Source of the DNA: Acidobacteriaceae bacterium
Lineage (GTDB): Bacteria; Acidobacteriota; Terriglobia; Bryobacterales; Bryobacteraceae
Direction of reading: 5' to 3'
Length of the DNA stretch: 14,504 nt
Assembly (NCBI GenBank): GCA_019245255.1
Contig: JAFARV010000136.1
Coordinates: 1-14,504, forward strand
Each line of letters opens with the position of its first letter. Within the stretch, counting starts at the first letter, position 1. A program made the translations under genes and the position numbers. Shown here in pieces: positions 1 to 7,253 of this stretch. The notes below the pieces were generated by a model. The model searched no databases and was not told the DNA's origin. It saw only the letters and a program-made list of their open reading frames with translations.

Positions 1-66
1 AGAGCAGGAATTGGAGGGCCGGATTCCGAGTCCGGCCGACCTCTCAACCGCTCAGGTGCGGCGTCC
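1..66 (-). tRNA. Possible atypical (allo-tRNA-like) type II tRNA, partial
   Basis: On the minus strand the element shows a D-arm (57 down to 39) with a 4-bp stem ACCT/AGGT and an 11-nt loop GAGCGGTTGAG like that of serine tRNAs. It is followed by an anticodon-type hairpin (37 down to 17) with stem GGCCGGA/TCCGGCC and the 7-nt loop CTCGGAA, giving anticodon CGG at 28-26 if T29 is position 33. The stem is 7 bp instead of the canonical 5. The 5' acceptor strand would be near 66-58. The variable arm, T-arm and 3' acceptor strand lie beyond the window edge, so acceptor pairing cannot be tested. It begins about 73 nt after the serS stop codon on the same strand. From memory, serine-like tRNAs with abnormal cloverleafs (allo-tRNAs) are reported from Acidobacteria. 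It could also be just a stable hairpin acting as a weak terminator for serS, although no T-run follows within view. Confidence 0.35.
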
Positions 67-139
67 TGATCGCGCAACTTCGACCAACTCTGTCTCCACG
101 AAGTGAGAGTGAAGGGAACTGCCGATTTTTCGCAGCCGG

Positions 140-1423
140 TCAGCGAATCTGTCCGGACTTGTCGATCCGTTCGGCGTTTACGTACGGGCGCAACGCCTCC
201 GGAATCACGACGGCACCGTCCGCCTGCTGATAGTTTTCGACAATCGCTACCCACGTCCGCCCAATCGCAAGTCCGCTGCCGTTCAGCGTATGTACGAACT
301 CGGGTTTACCTTTACCGCTTTTCGTGCGAATTTGGGCGCGCCGCGCCTGGAAAGCATCGAAATTGGAGCACGAGGAGATTTCCTTGTACCCATTCTGGCC
401 GGGCAACCAGACTTCAATGTCATATGTCTTCGCGGCAGAAAAGCCCAGATCACCAGTACATAGAACGACAGTCCGATATGGCAGTCCCAAACGCTCTAAG
501 ACGGTTTCAGCATGATGCGTGAGCTTATCGTGCTCTTCGGAGCTATGTTCCGGACGAGTAAACTTGACGAGTTCCACCTTCTGAAACTGGTGCTGGCGAA
601 TGATGCCGCGCACATCGCGGCCATAGGATCCGGCCTCGCTGCGAAAACAGGGAGTATAGGCGCACAACGAAATTGGCAGCTCGTCAGAGTTGAGCGTTTC
701 GTCACGAAAAAGATTCGTGACCGGAACTTCCGCGGTAGGGGCCAGCCAAAGATCATGACCTTCGCAGCGGAACGAATCCTCGGCGAATTTGGGCAGTTGC
801 CCGGTGCCGTAAAGGCTTGCCGAATTAATCAGAAACGGCGGCAGCACCTCACGATAGCCGTGCTCGCGCGTATGCAGATCGAGCATGAAGTTGATGAGCG
901 CTCGTTCGAGCCGCGCACCGGCACCCCAATAAACGGCGAAGCGAGCGCCGGTCACTTTTGCCGCACGCTCGAGGTCGAGGATACCCAATTCGGGGCCAAG
1001 ATCCCAGTGCGCCTTCGCCTCAAAATCAAGCGTTCGCGGCGTTCCCCACCGGCGCACTTCGACATTCGAACGTTCGTCACGGCCAATCGGCACGTCATCG
1101 TAGGGCAGGTTGGGTACGCGTGCAAGAAAGTCGCGGAATTCCGCATCGAGCTTCGATGCCTGTTCATCGAGTTCCGTAATGCGATCGGCAAGGGCCCGGA
1201 CCTGTTGCTGGCGCTCCGTGGTGTCCTGACCTGCTTTACGCAGCTTCGCTATTTCGGCCGTAGCTTGATTGCGGTCGGCCTTAATTTGCTCCGATTCGGT
1301 GAGGCATTGACGCCGGCGCACGTCGAGGTTCTGAAACATATCGACGTCCAAAACAAACCCGCGATTCGCCAGTCTCTCCTGAATCTGCGTCAGGTTGTTT
1401 CTGAAGTAACCGAGATCGTACAT
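140..1423 (-). CDS. serS: Seryl-tRNA synthetase
   Basis: This cytosolic class II aminoacyl-tRNA synthetase charges tRNA-Ser (and tRNA-Sec where present) with serine using ATP. At 427 aa it has the usual bacterial length. Residues 1-105 are the N-terminal antiparallel coiled-coil arm that grips the long variable arm of tRNA-Ser. The catalytic core follows, with the serine-binding TAEVP loop at 230-234, motif 2 around 260-285 (FRSEAG, then RDVRG and QHQFQKVE), and motif 3 around 381-400 (NGSGLAIGR, then VENYQ). All key motifs are present, so it should be active. The ATG lies 2 nt after the stop codon of the citrate synthase gene, whose last codons supply only a weak AGGA directly before the start. 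Translation is therefore probably coupled and the two genes form one transcription unit. A tRNA-like structure follows downstream at 66-1. Confidence 0.97.
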   Translation of the reverse strand: MYDLGYFRNNLTQIQERLANRGFVLDVDMFQNLDVRRRQCLTESEQIKADRNQATAEIAKLRKAGQDTTERQQQVRALADRITELDEQASKLDAEFRDFLARVPNLPYDDVPIGRDERSNVEVRRWGTPRTLDFEAKAHWDLGPELGILDLERAAKVTGARFAVYWGAGARLERALINFMLDLHTREHGYREVLPPFLINSASLYGTGQLPKFAEDSFRCEGHDLWLAPTAEVPVTNLFRDETLNSDELPISLCAYTPCFRSEAGSYGRDVRGIIRQHQFQKVELVKFTRPEHSSEEHDKLTHHAETVLERLGLPYRTVVLCTGDLGFSAAKTYDIEVWLPGQNGYKEISSCSNFDAFQARRAQIRTKSGKGKPEFVHTLNGSGLAIGRTWVAIVENYQQADGAVVIPEALRPYVNAERIDKSGQIR

Positions 1424-1425
1424 TC

Positions 1426-2592
1426 CTAATCCGCAGCGTGCCTGTCATCAGACTGCGGGCGTTCGTAGAGAGGAACCCAGGGCTGTCCGTCGGGAGCGCC
1501 GGTGTAGTCGGCACGAGGCCGGATGAGACGGTTGTTACTGTATTGCTCCAGAATGTGAGCAGTCCATCCCGACATGCGGCTGACGGCAAAGATAGGCGTG
1601 AAGAGATCGATTGGGATACCGAGCGAGTAATACGTTGAGGCGGAATAGAAGTCGACGTTAGCGTTGAGATCTTTCATCTCACGAACCGTCTGCTCAACAC
1701 GCGCGGATTTCTCGAACAGTTCCGTATGCCCGGTACGTTTCGCGAGTTCTTCGCTCAGCCGCTTCAAATGGATGGCACGCGGGTCGAGAACTCGGTAAAC
1801 CCGATGACCGAAACCTGAGATCTTGATTTTCTGCTGCTTGTTGCTCAAATCAGTGCGCACTTTATCAACCGCCTCGTCCGGTGAACGGGTCGCGAGCAGC
1901 ATACGGATGACGGCTTCGTTCGCGCCGCCATGCAGCGGCCCCTTCAGCGCGCCAATGGCGGCTGTTACGGCGGAATAGATATCGGACAAAGTCGCGGCCA
2001 CGACACGACCGGCAAAGGTGGAAGCGTTGAGCTCGTGATCGGCGTGCAGGATCAGCGCGACATCGAAGACACGCTCAGACACTTCGTCGGGGCGCTTACC
2101 CGTCAGAGTGTAAAGGAAATTCGCCGCGTAACCGAGGTTCGGGTCCGAGGGTACAACGTCGCGTCCGTTGCGAAGACAATTGAAGCTGGTGACAATCGTG
2201 GCAACACGCGCCATCAACTTCGCCGCTTTCTGAGCGTTGGCATCCGGTGAGTTATCGGCCGCGAAGGGATCGTAGAGACTCAAGAGGGAAATGGCGGTAC
2301 GCAAGACATCCATCGGCTGACTGCCCTCTGGCACGCGCTTAAGAAAATCGAGCACGCCATGCGGCAGATCGCGTTCTGCGACCAGCTGATGCTTGAGAGC
2401 AACCAGTTCCCGACGGTTAGGGAGCCGCCCGTGCCAAAGCAGGAAGATCACTTCCTCGAAGCTCGCATTTTCGGCGAGTGTGTGGATGTTGTAGCCGTGG
2501 TAACTGAGGATGCCTTGCTCGCCGTCGATATAACAGATGCTCGAAGTGGTGGCGACTACGCCCTCGAGTCCCGCGCCGGTTGCACTCGCCAT
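1426..2592 (-). CDS. gltA: Citrate synthase (short type I form)
   Basis: Condenses acetyl-CoA with oxaloacetate to citrate, the first step of the TCA cycle. The 388-aa length matches the short dimeric citrate/2-methylcitrate synthase group rather than the longer hexameric Gram-negative type. The N-terminus carries the usual GLEGVVA...YIDGEQGIL...YHGYNI pattern (9-35). The catalytic triad is visible: His221 in GPLHGGANEA, His263 in the family signature GFGHRVY...DPRA (260-272), and Asp314 in NVDFYSA. The LHADHELNAST stretch (182-192) is also conserved. The motifs do not separate citrate synthase from methylcitrate synthase (PrpC). The absence of prpB/prpD neighbours and the pairing with serS favour the housekeeping role. 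The ATG at 2592 fits the family N-terminus. A GGGAG 17 nt upstream is too far for an ideal ribosome-binding site. A TAGAAT at 2626-2621 could be its -10. It diverges from the E1 dehydrogenase gene. Confidence 0.93.
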   Translation of the reverse strand: MASATGAGLEGVVATTSSICYIDGEQGILSYHGYNIHTLAENASFEEVIFLLWHGRLPNRRELVALKHQLVAERDLPHGVLDFLKRVPEGSQPMDVLRTAISLLSLYDPFAADNSPDANAQKAAKLMARVATIVTSFNCLRNGRDVVPSDPNLGYAANFLYTLTGKRPDEVSERVFDVALILHADHELNASTFAGRVVAATLSDIYSAVTAAIGALKGPLHGGANEAVIRMLLATRSPDEAVDKVRTDLSNKQQKIKISGFGHRVYRVLDPRAIHLKRLSEELAKRTGHTELFEKSARVEQTVREMKDLNANVDFYSASTYYSLGIPIDLFTPIFAVSRMSGWTAHILEQYSNNRLIRPRADYTGAPDGQPWVPLYERPQSDDRHAAD

Positions 2593-2620
2593 GGAATTCT
2601 TTATGTTTCTCCCGATTCCG

Positions 2621-2626
2621 ATTCTA
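2621..2626 (-). promoter_or_regulatory. Possible -10 element for the gltA-serS unit
   Basis: Reading the minus strand, TAGAAT (5 of 6 to TATAAT) lies about 28 nt before the gltA ATG. No convincing -35 hexamer is visible at 16-18 bp. This is the best candidate in the divergent gap for driving citrate synthase and serS. Confidence 0.3.
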
Positions 2627-2664
2627 GCTCTGGCACTGCTGGACTTCGGGCAGCTAATATTTGC

Positions 2665-2693
2665 TTGGTAGCCGGCGAGTGACGCGAGATAAT
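2665..2693 (+). promoter_or_regulatory. Predicted sigma70-type promoter of the E1 dehydrogenase gene
   Basis: TTGGTA at 2665-2670 (4 of 6 to the -35 consensus) and GATAAT at 2688-2693 (5 of 6 to the -10 consensus) are separated by exactly 17 bp. Transcription would begin near 2700, only about 5-6 nt before the ATG at 2706. This supports 2706 over the TTG at 2661, which lies upstream of the promoter. It sits in the 113-bp divergent gap shared with the citrate synthase gene. Confidence 0.55.
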
Positions 2694-2705
2694 GTCGGAT
2701 TGGTG

Positions 2706-4811
2706 ATGACCTCGACCCAGCTAACCGCTTTAGCCGGTTCCATCGCCCGCTCGGGCAGCGAAGTCGATCGCGAACGCCTCATCCGGGCCTTTCGGATCAT
2801 GTACCAGTCCCGATGCCTCGATGATCGCGAGATTCTCCTCAAACGGCAGAGCAAGATCTTCTTCCAGGTGAGCGGGGCCGGGCATGAAGCGATTCAGACC
2901 GCAGCCGGAATGGTCTTGCGACCGGGCCATGACTGGACATTCGCATACTATCGCGACCGCGCTCTGGCGTTGACCTTAGGAGTAACGCCCGAGCAAATGT
3001 TGCTGCAGGCACTTGGGGCCGCCCGCGATCCTGCGTCAGGTGGCAGGCAGATGCCTTGCCATTGGTCGTCGCCCGCCTTACATATATTCACGTCTTCCTC
3101 GCCGACTGGGACACAGTTCGTGCAGGCGGCCGGATGTGCCCAGGCGAAGCGCTACGTAAATCCGGAATCGGACGAACTCACGTTGGTTAGCGCCGGAGAG
3201 GGTGCGACGAGCGAGGGCGAGTTTTGGGAGTGCGTGAATGCCGCGTGCCTCGAAAAGCTTCCTCTGCTGCTTTTGATTCAGAATAACGGCTATGCGATCT
3301 CGGTGCCGGTCGAAGAGCAACTGCCAGGCGGGAACATTGCGCGCTTGCTGGAAGGCTTTCCCGGGCTTATGCGGCTTGAAGTGGACGGGACTGACTTCGT
3401 CGATTCCTTCCGCGCGATGGCGCACGCGGCAGATTACTGTCGCTCGGGACATGGCCCCGCTCTTGTCCATGCAACATGCATACGACCGTATTCGCATTCG
3501 CTATCGGACGACGAGCGTCTGTATAAATCCGCATCGGAGCGCGAGGCAGAAGCCGCTCGCGATCCGCTGATCGTGTTTCCGCGTTTCCTGCTTCAGGAAG
3601 GGTTGATCGAGGTCGAGGAACTGGAACTGCTGAAACGTCAGATTGAAGCGGAAGTGAAGCAGACTGCCGATCGCCTTCTGCCAGAACCTGCTCCCGCGAA
3701 GAGCACGGTTTTGGCTCATCTGTACTCAGATGAAGTTGATCCCTGCTCACCCCAATTCGAAAAGTCGCCAGAATTTCGTGGTGAGCCGCGCACCATGGTG
3801 GACGCGATTAATCAGACCCTCGCCGAAGAAATGCGGCGCGACCAGAACGTTCTTGTTTTCGGAGAGGATGTCGCCGATTGCGGCCGCGAGCAGAACCTTC
3901 GTGAAGTGAAAGGCAAGGGCGGCGTCTTCAAGGCCACGGCTGGTTTGCAGCGCGAGTTTGGAAGCCTGCGCTGCTTCAACACTTCCATTGCCGAGGCGGG
4001 CATCATCGGACGCGCAATCGGCATGGCGGCGCGCGGTCTCAAGCCCGTGCCGGAGATTCAATTTTTCGACTATATCTGGCCGGCGATGATGCAAATCCGG
4101 GACGAGGTCGCCACGATCCGTTGGCGATCGAATAACGGATTTTCCTGTCCCATGGTCATCCGCTGCGCTATAGGCGGTTATCTGACCGGCGGGTCCGTGT
4201 ATCACAGCCAGTGCGGCGAGGTTGCGTTCACTCACCTGCCAGGGCTTCGCGTTGTGTTCCCTTCCAATGCGCTCGACGCCTGCGGTCTTCTGCGAACTGC
4301 GATTCGATGCGACGATCCCGTGCTGTTTCTTGAGCACAAGAAGTTGTATCGCGAACCGTACAATCGCACACCGCATCCCGGCGTGGATTTCACAATCCCA
4401 TTTGGCAAAGCGAAGGTAGTCAAGCCAGGCCGGAGTCTAACGATCGTGACATACGGAGCGCTAGTGCAGAAGTCACTGCTCGCCGCGGCACACATCGAAC
4501 AGACCCATCCCGGACGCACTCTTGAGATTATCGATCTCAGAACGTTATCGCCCTACGATTGGGACACGATTGCTGCATCCGTAAGGAAGACGAATCGCGT
4601 ACTGATCGCGTACGAGGACACGCTTTCGTGGGGCTACGGCGCTGAGATCGCGGCCCGTATCGCGGACGAGTTGTTTACCGATCTCGACGCTCCTGTGGGG
4701 CGAGTTGCCGCCAAGGATACGTGGGTGGCCTACAGCCCCACGCTTGAGGACGAGACTCTTCCTCAAGTAGAGGACTTGGCTCATGAGGCGGCGCGGTTGC
4801 TCGCGTTCTGA
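2706..4811 (+). CDS. 2-oxoacid dehydrogenase E1 component, fused alpha and beta subunits
   Basis: A thiamine diphosphate enzyme that decarboxylates a 2-oxoacid and passes the acyl group to the lipoyl arm of an E2 subunit. The ATG at 2706 gives 701 aa, equal to an E1-alpha joined to an E1-beta. The alpha half (about 25-320) has the ThDP/Mg motif GEGATSEGEF (164-173) followed by LLLLIQNNGYAIS, and the HSLSDD loop (264-269). A charged linker follows. The beta half starts at about 362 (RTMVDAINQTLAEEM) and contains FGEDVAD, IAEAGIIGRAIGMA, EIQFFDYIWPAMMQI, YHSQCGE and LPGLRVVFPS. Both halves look intact. The fusion resembles the E1 of branched-chain 2-oxoacid dehydrogenases in several phyla, but substrate (branched-chain, pyruvate or acetoin) cannot be fixed from motifs. 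No E2 or E3 gene is in the window, so partners must be encoded elsewhere. A good promoter lies just upstream and there is no clear Shine-Dalgarno. The 3' end overlaps the convergent MFS gene by 31 bp. Confidence 0.9.
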   Translation: MTSTQLTALAGSIARSGSEVDRERLIRAFRIMYQSRCLDDREILLKRQSKIFFQVSGAGHEAIQTAAGMVLRPGHDWTFAYYRDRALALTLGVTPEQMLLQALGAARDPASGGRQMPCHWSSPALHIFTSSSPTGTQFVQAAGCAQAKRYVNPESDELTLVSAGEGATSEGEFWECVNAACLEKLPLLLLIQNNGYAISVPVEEQLPGGNIARLLEGFPGLMRLEVDGTDFVDSFRAMAHAADYCRSGHGPALVHATCIRPYSHSLSDDERLYKSASEREAEAARDPLIVFPRFLLQEGLIEVEELELLKRQIEAEVKQTADRLLPEPAPAKSTVLAHLYSDEVDPCSPQFEKSPEFRGEPRTMVDAINQTLAEEMRRDQNVLVFGEDVADCGREQNLREVKGKGGVFKATAGLQREFGSLRCFNTSIAEAGIIGRAIGMAARGLKPVPEIQFFDYIWPAMMQIRDEVATIRWRSNNGFSCPMVIRCAIGGYLTGGSVYHSQCGEVAFTHLPGLRVVFPSNALDACGLLRTAIRCDDPVLFLEHKKLYREPYNRTPHPGVDFTIPFGKAKVVKPGRSLTIVTYGALVQKSLLAAAHIEQTHPGRTLEIIDLRTLSPYDWDTIAASVRKTNRVLIAYEDTLSWGYGAEIAARIADELFTDLDAPVGRVAAKDTWVAYSPTLEDETLPQVEDLAHEAARLLAF

Positions 4812-6151
4812 TATTCCTCCGGAGTGAGCTTAAGAAGTTGCAGCACGAGCCCACCCGCCAGCAGGGGCAAGGTCACCAGCCAAACGACCTGCTGGTACAG
4901 CCTGTGGTCTCCAAGGTAACCCACAACGGGCGAGATCACCGTCTGCAGGATGCCGAACGCACACGTCAGCGCCGCTATAGCCAGACCGGACCGTGCCGGG
5001 CCGAAAATGTCTATCGGCAATGCGTAAATATTGACGCTCCCGGCAAGAGCGAAGAAGAAGCTGACCGAGATGATTGCCGTCGCCCAGCGAGCGTCCGGAG
5101 CCAGGGGAAGCAGAAGGGTAAACAGGGATCCGGCCGCGCTAACCCAGATGGCCCGACGCCGGGCAGCAACAGGATGATTGCCATGCTCGATCCACTTCAA
5201 TGAGAGCCAGCCTCCGAAGAAGCCACCGATATTCGAAACCAGGGGAGGAATCCAGACGAATCGCGCTGTCTGCACCAACGTTAGTCCGTGCACTTTTACC
5301 AGATAAAGGGTTGTCCAGTTCGACCAGAGCGAATAGCTGCCCATCCAGAGTACGTTCGCAAACACCAGAACGGCGAGGCGCCTGTCGAGCAGGATGGCCC
5401 ATGACGAACTCGAGTGGACCTCGAACTCCTGGTCGGCATACTTGGGGCGAATCGCCCGGCTAAGCGCGATCCAAAGCGGTATCCACAAGAACCCGAGCGC
5501 TCCGGTGAAGATAAACGGAATGCGCCATCCATATGCCTGCGCGATGCCGATCGAAAGGGGGGCCAAAGCCAGGCCTAAGCTTAAGCCGACCTGATTGAGC
5601 GCGGCCCCGAGCGCCCGTTCGGAAGGCTCGAGATAGAGCCCATTGAGCTTTCCTGCTGCCGGTACGCCTGCGGACTCCCCAATTCCGAGCGCGGCACGTG
5701 CGCAAGCCAAACCTGCCAGATTGCGGGTGAAAGCAGTGCTGATTGCGGCAGCGGACCACCACGCCACGGCGCCGCAAATTCCACTCGTCACTCCGACCCG
5801 ATCGAGAAACCAGCCCGCAAATAGCGAGCTAGCCGCATACGCAATCGAAAATGCCGAAATCAAGAAACCGAAGCGCACCTGAGTAAGGTGCATTTCGGCC
5901 ATTAACAAGGGCGCAAGTGTTGACAGCAGTGCCCGGTCGATATAGTTCAGCGTGGACGAGATCACGAACACGGATACCGCGAGCCACCTCAATAGCGGAA
6001 AGGGTACGGATGCGTGCCCCGAGACAGGCAAAGGAACCCGCTGCCCTTTGCGGGGCGCGCCAAGCGCACAGCCGTTTTGTGGCGTTGTGCGCGACTCGGA
6101 GGCGGCCGTGCCCGTTTTGCGCGGGTTCCTCAAGAGGACCTCTGAACGCAT
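4781..6151 (-). CDS. MFS transporter, ACS/ExuT-like (hexuronate or organic anion type)
   Basis: An inner-membrane secondary carrier of the major facilitator superfamily with about 12 hydrophobic segments. TM1 (about 53-80) contains LNYIDRALLSTLAPLL, typical of the anion:cation symporter subfamily that includes ExuT and galactonate carriers. Motif A (GWFLDRVG, 113-120) lies in the TM2-TM3 loop. RAALGIGESAGVPAAGKLNG (152-171) matches the TM4 region of that group. There is a charged central loop at about 230-255 and a short cytosolic tail ending PEEYQNASNRAAS. The substrate is not determinable; hexuronates are a family-based guess. The ATG at 6151 gives a 46-52 residue polar, Arg/Pro/Ser-rich leader before TM1, unusual for the family, so the true start may lie further in. 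It overlaps the E1 gene by 31 bp at the 3' end and lies 30 bp from the divergent hydrolase gene. Confidence 0.87.
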   Translation of the reverse strand: MRSEVLLRNPRKTGTAASESRTTPQNGCALGAPRKGQRVPLPVSGHASVPFPLLRWLAVSVFVISSTLNYIDRALLSTLAPLLMAEMHLTQVRFGFLISAFSIAYAASSLFAGWFLDRVGVTSGICGAVAWWSAAAISTAFTRNLAGLACARAALGIGESAGVPAAGKLNGLYLEPSERALGAALNQVGLSLGLALAPLSIGIAQAYGWRIPFIFTGALGFLWIPLWIALSRAIRPKYADQEFEVHSSSSWAILLDRRLAVLVFANVLWMGSYSLWSNWTTLYLVKVHGLTLVQTARFVWIPPLVSNIGGFFGGWLSLKWIEHGNHPVAARRRAIWVSAAGSLFTLLLPLAPDARWATAIISVSFFFALAGSVNIYALPIDIFGPARSGLAIAALTCAFGILQTVISPVVGYLGDHRLYQQVVWLVTLPLLAGGLVLQLLKLTPEEYQNASNRAAS

Positions 6152-6168
6152 GTTGGAGGGTAAACGTC

Positions 6169-6174
6169 TATCAT
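6169..6174 (+). promoter_or_regulatory. -10-like element just before the P1-family hydrolase start
   Basis: TATCAT (5 of 6 to TATAAT) ends 7 nt before the ATG at 6182, so a transcript from it would begin at or next to the start codon. The GGAGG at 6155-6159 is 22 nt from the ATG, too far to act as a normal ribosome-binding site, and an in-frame stop at 6161 rules out an earlier start. No good -35 is seen. Confidence 0.35.
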
Positions 6175-6181
6175 CCGGTAC

Positions 6182-7243
6182 ATGGAGCGCCGGAGTTTTC
6201 TTCAGACCGCTGCATCAGTCGCAATGTCGTCAGTGGATGCAAAATCGGTCGCCGCTGAATGGGAAGCGACACCCGGCAGCATCACAGATGTGCACGGCAT
6301 ACGAGTCGGCCACTTCACAGATGCGCGCCGTCCAACGGGCTGCACTGTCGTGCTATTCGATGAACCTGCGGTTTGCGGCGTGGACGTGCGTGGCTCCGCA
6401 CCGGGCACGCGCGAAACAGACCTGTTGAACCCCATCAACATTGTCGAGAAGGTGAACGCTATCTTGCTATCCGGTGGCAGTGCGTACGGTCTCGATGCGG
6501 CGAGTGGCGTAATGCATTTTCTCGAAGAACGCAACATCGGATTTAGAGTAGGGGACGCCGTAGTGCCGATCGTACCAGCAGCCATTCTGTTTGACCTGTT
6601 TCTCGGCGATCCGAAGATTCATCCCGGCGGCGCCGCCGGATACACAGCATGCCAGGCAGCAGCGAATACGAGTATCGCCGAAGGCAGCGTGGGTGCCGGT
6701 GCGGGGGCTACGGTGGGCAAACTGTTCGGCTTGCAACTCGCTATGAAGTCGGGCATAGGAACCGCTTCCTGGACCGTTCCTCAGACCGGTCTGGTCGTCG
6801 GCGCCCTCGTGGCTGTGAATGCCGCGGGTGACGTTGTGCACCAGGATCGAACCAAAATCCTGGCGGGCGCGCGCAATCCGGACGGCCCCGGTTTTTTGGA
6901 CAGCATGGCACAGCTTATGAACGGCTCGGGACCAGCTGCGAAACCAGGCACGAGCACGACGTTGGGAATTGTAGCGACAAACGCCGTACTTAGCAAAGTG
7001 GAAGTAACGAAGGTGGCACAAATGGCCCACGACGGCCTGGCACGGAGTATCAACCCCGTGCACACGCTCTTTGATGGCGACACGATCTTTGCGGCTGCTA
7101 CTGGGCGCAAAGGGCATTTCGATGCGGGCGCGGTTGGCGCGATTGCGGCGGAAGTAGTGGCCCGCGCGGTACAGCGGGCTGCAATCATGGCCGTAGGCGT
7201 GGAAGGCTATCCCGCGCGTCGGGAGCTCACGTGGGCGCGCTGA
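6182..7243 (+). CDS. P1/T4 (former S58) family self-processing hydrolase, DmpA/NylC-like
   Basis: An N-terminal-nucleophile hydrolase of the family that includes the DmpA aminopeptidase and nylon-oligomer hydrolase NylC. Members cleave themselves into alpha and beta chains, exposing a Ser or Thr nucleophile. At 353 aa it is close to NylC in length. Family signatures are visible: ITDVHGIRVGHFTD (34-47), LLSGGSAYGLDAASGVMHFLEE (95-116), VPIVPAAILFDL (128-139), GAGAGATVGK (171-180) and TTLGIVATNA (259-268). By alignment from memory with the Asn/Thr junction of NylC, cleavage is predicted between Ser258 and Thr259, giving chains of about 258 and 95 residues. The N-terminus MERRSFLQTAASVA resembles a twin-arginine signal with a weak hydrophobic core, so export is possible but unsure. 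Physiological substrate is unknown (peptides or cyclic/amide oligomers). It is convergent with the sulfotransferase gene 10 bp away. Confidence 0.9.
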   Translation: MERRSFLQTAASVAMSSVDAKSVAAEWEATPGSITDVHGIRVGHFTDARRPTGCTVVLFDEPAVCGVDVRGSAPGTRETDLLNPINIVEKVNAILLSGGSAYGLDAASGVMHFLEERNIGFRVGDAVVPIVPAAILFDLFLGDPKIHPGGAAGYTACQAAANTSIAEGSVGAGAGATVGKLFGLQLAMKSGIGTASWTVPQTGLVVGALVAVNAAGDVVHQDRTKILAGARNPDGPGFLDSMAQLMNGSGPAAKPGTSTTLGIVATNAVLSKVEVTKVAQMAHDGLARSINPVHTLFDGDTIFAAATGRKGHFDAGAVGAIAAEVVARAVQRAAIMAVGVEGYPARRELTWAR

Positions 7244-7253
7244 ACAATGCGAA

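Noticed and set aside
92..110. Small hairpin (CTCCAC/GTGAGAG with a bulge) after the serS stop as a terminator
   Set aside because: The stem is short and bulged with a 3-nt loop, and no T-run follows on the minus strand.
512..1429. Long plus-strand open frame (305 codons) opposite serS
   Set aside because: It lies fully antisense to an intact serS with all class II motifs, has Arg/Leu-rich low-information composition and no recognisable domain. It is explained by codon-bias shadowing in GC-rich DNA.
3747..4376. 209-codon minus-strand frame opposite the E1-beta half
   Set aside because: It is antisense to highly conserved E1-beta motifs and has no independent support.
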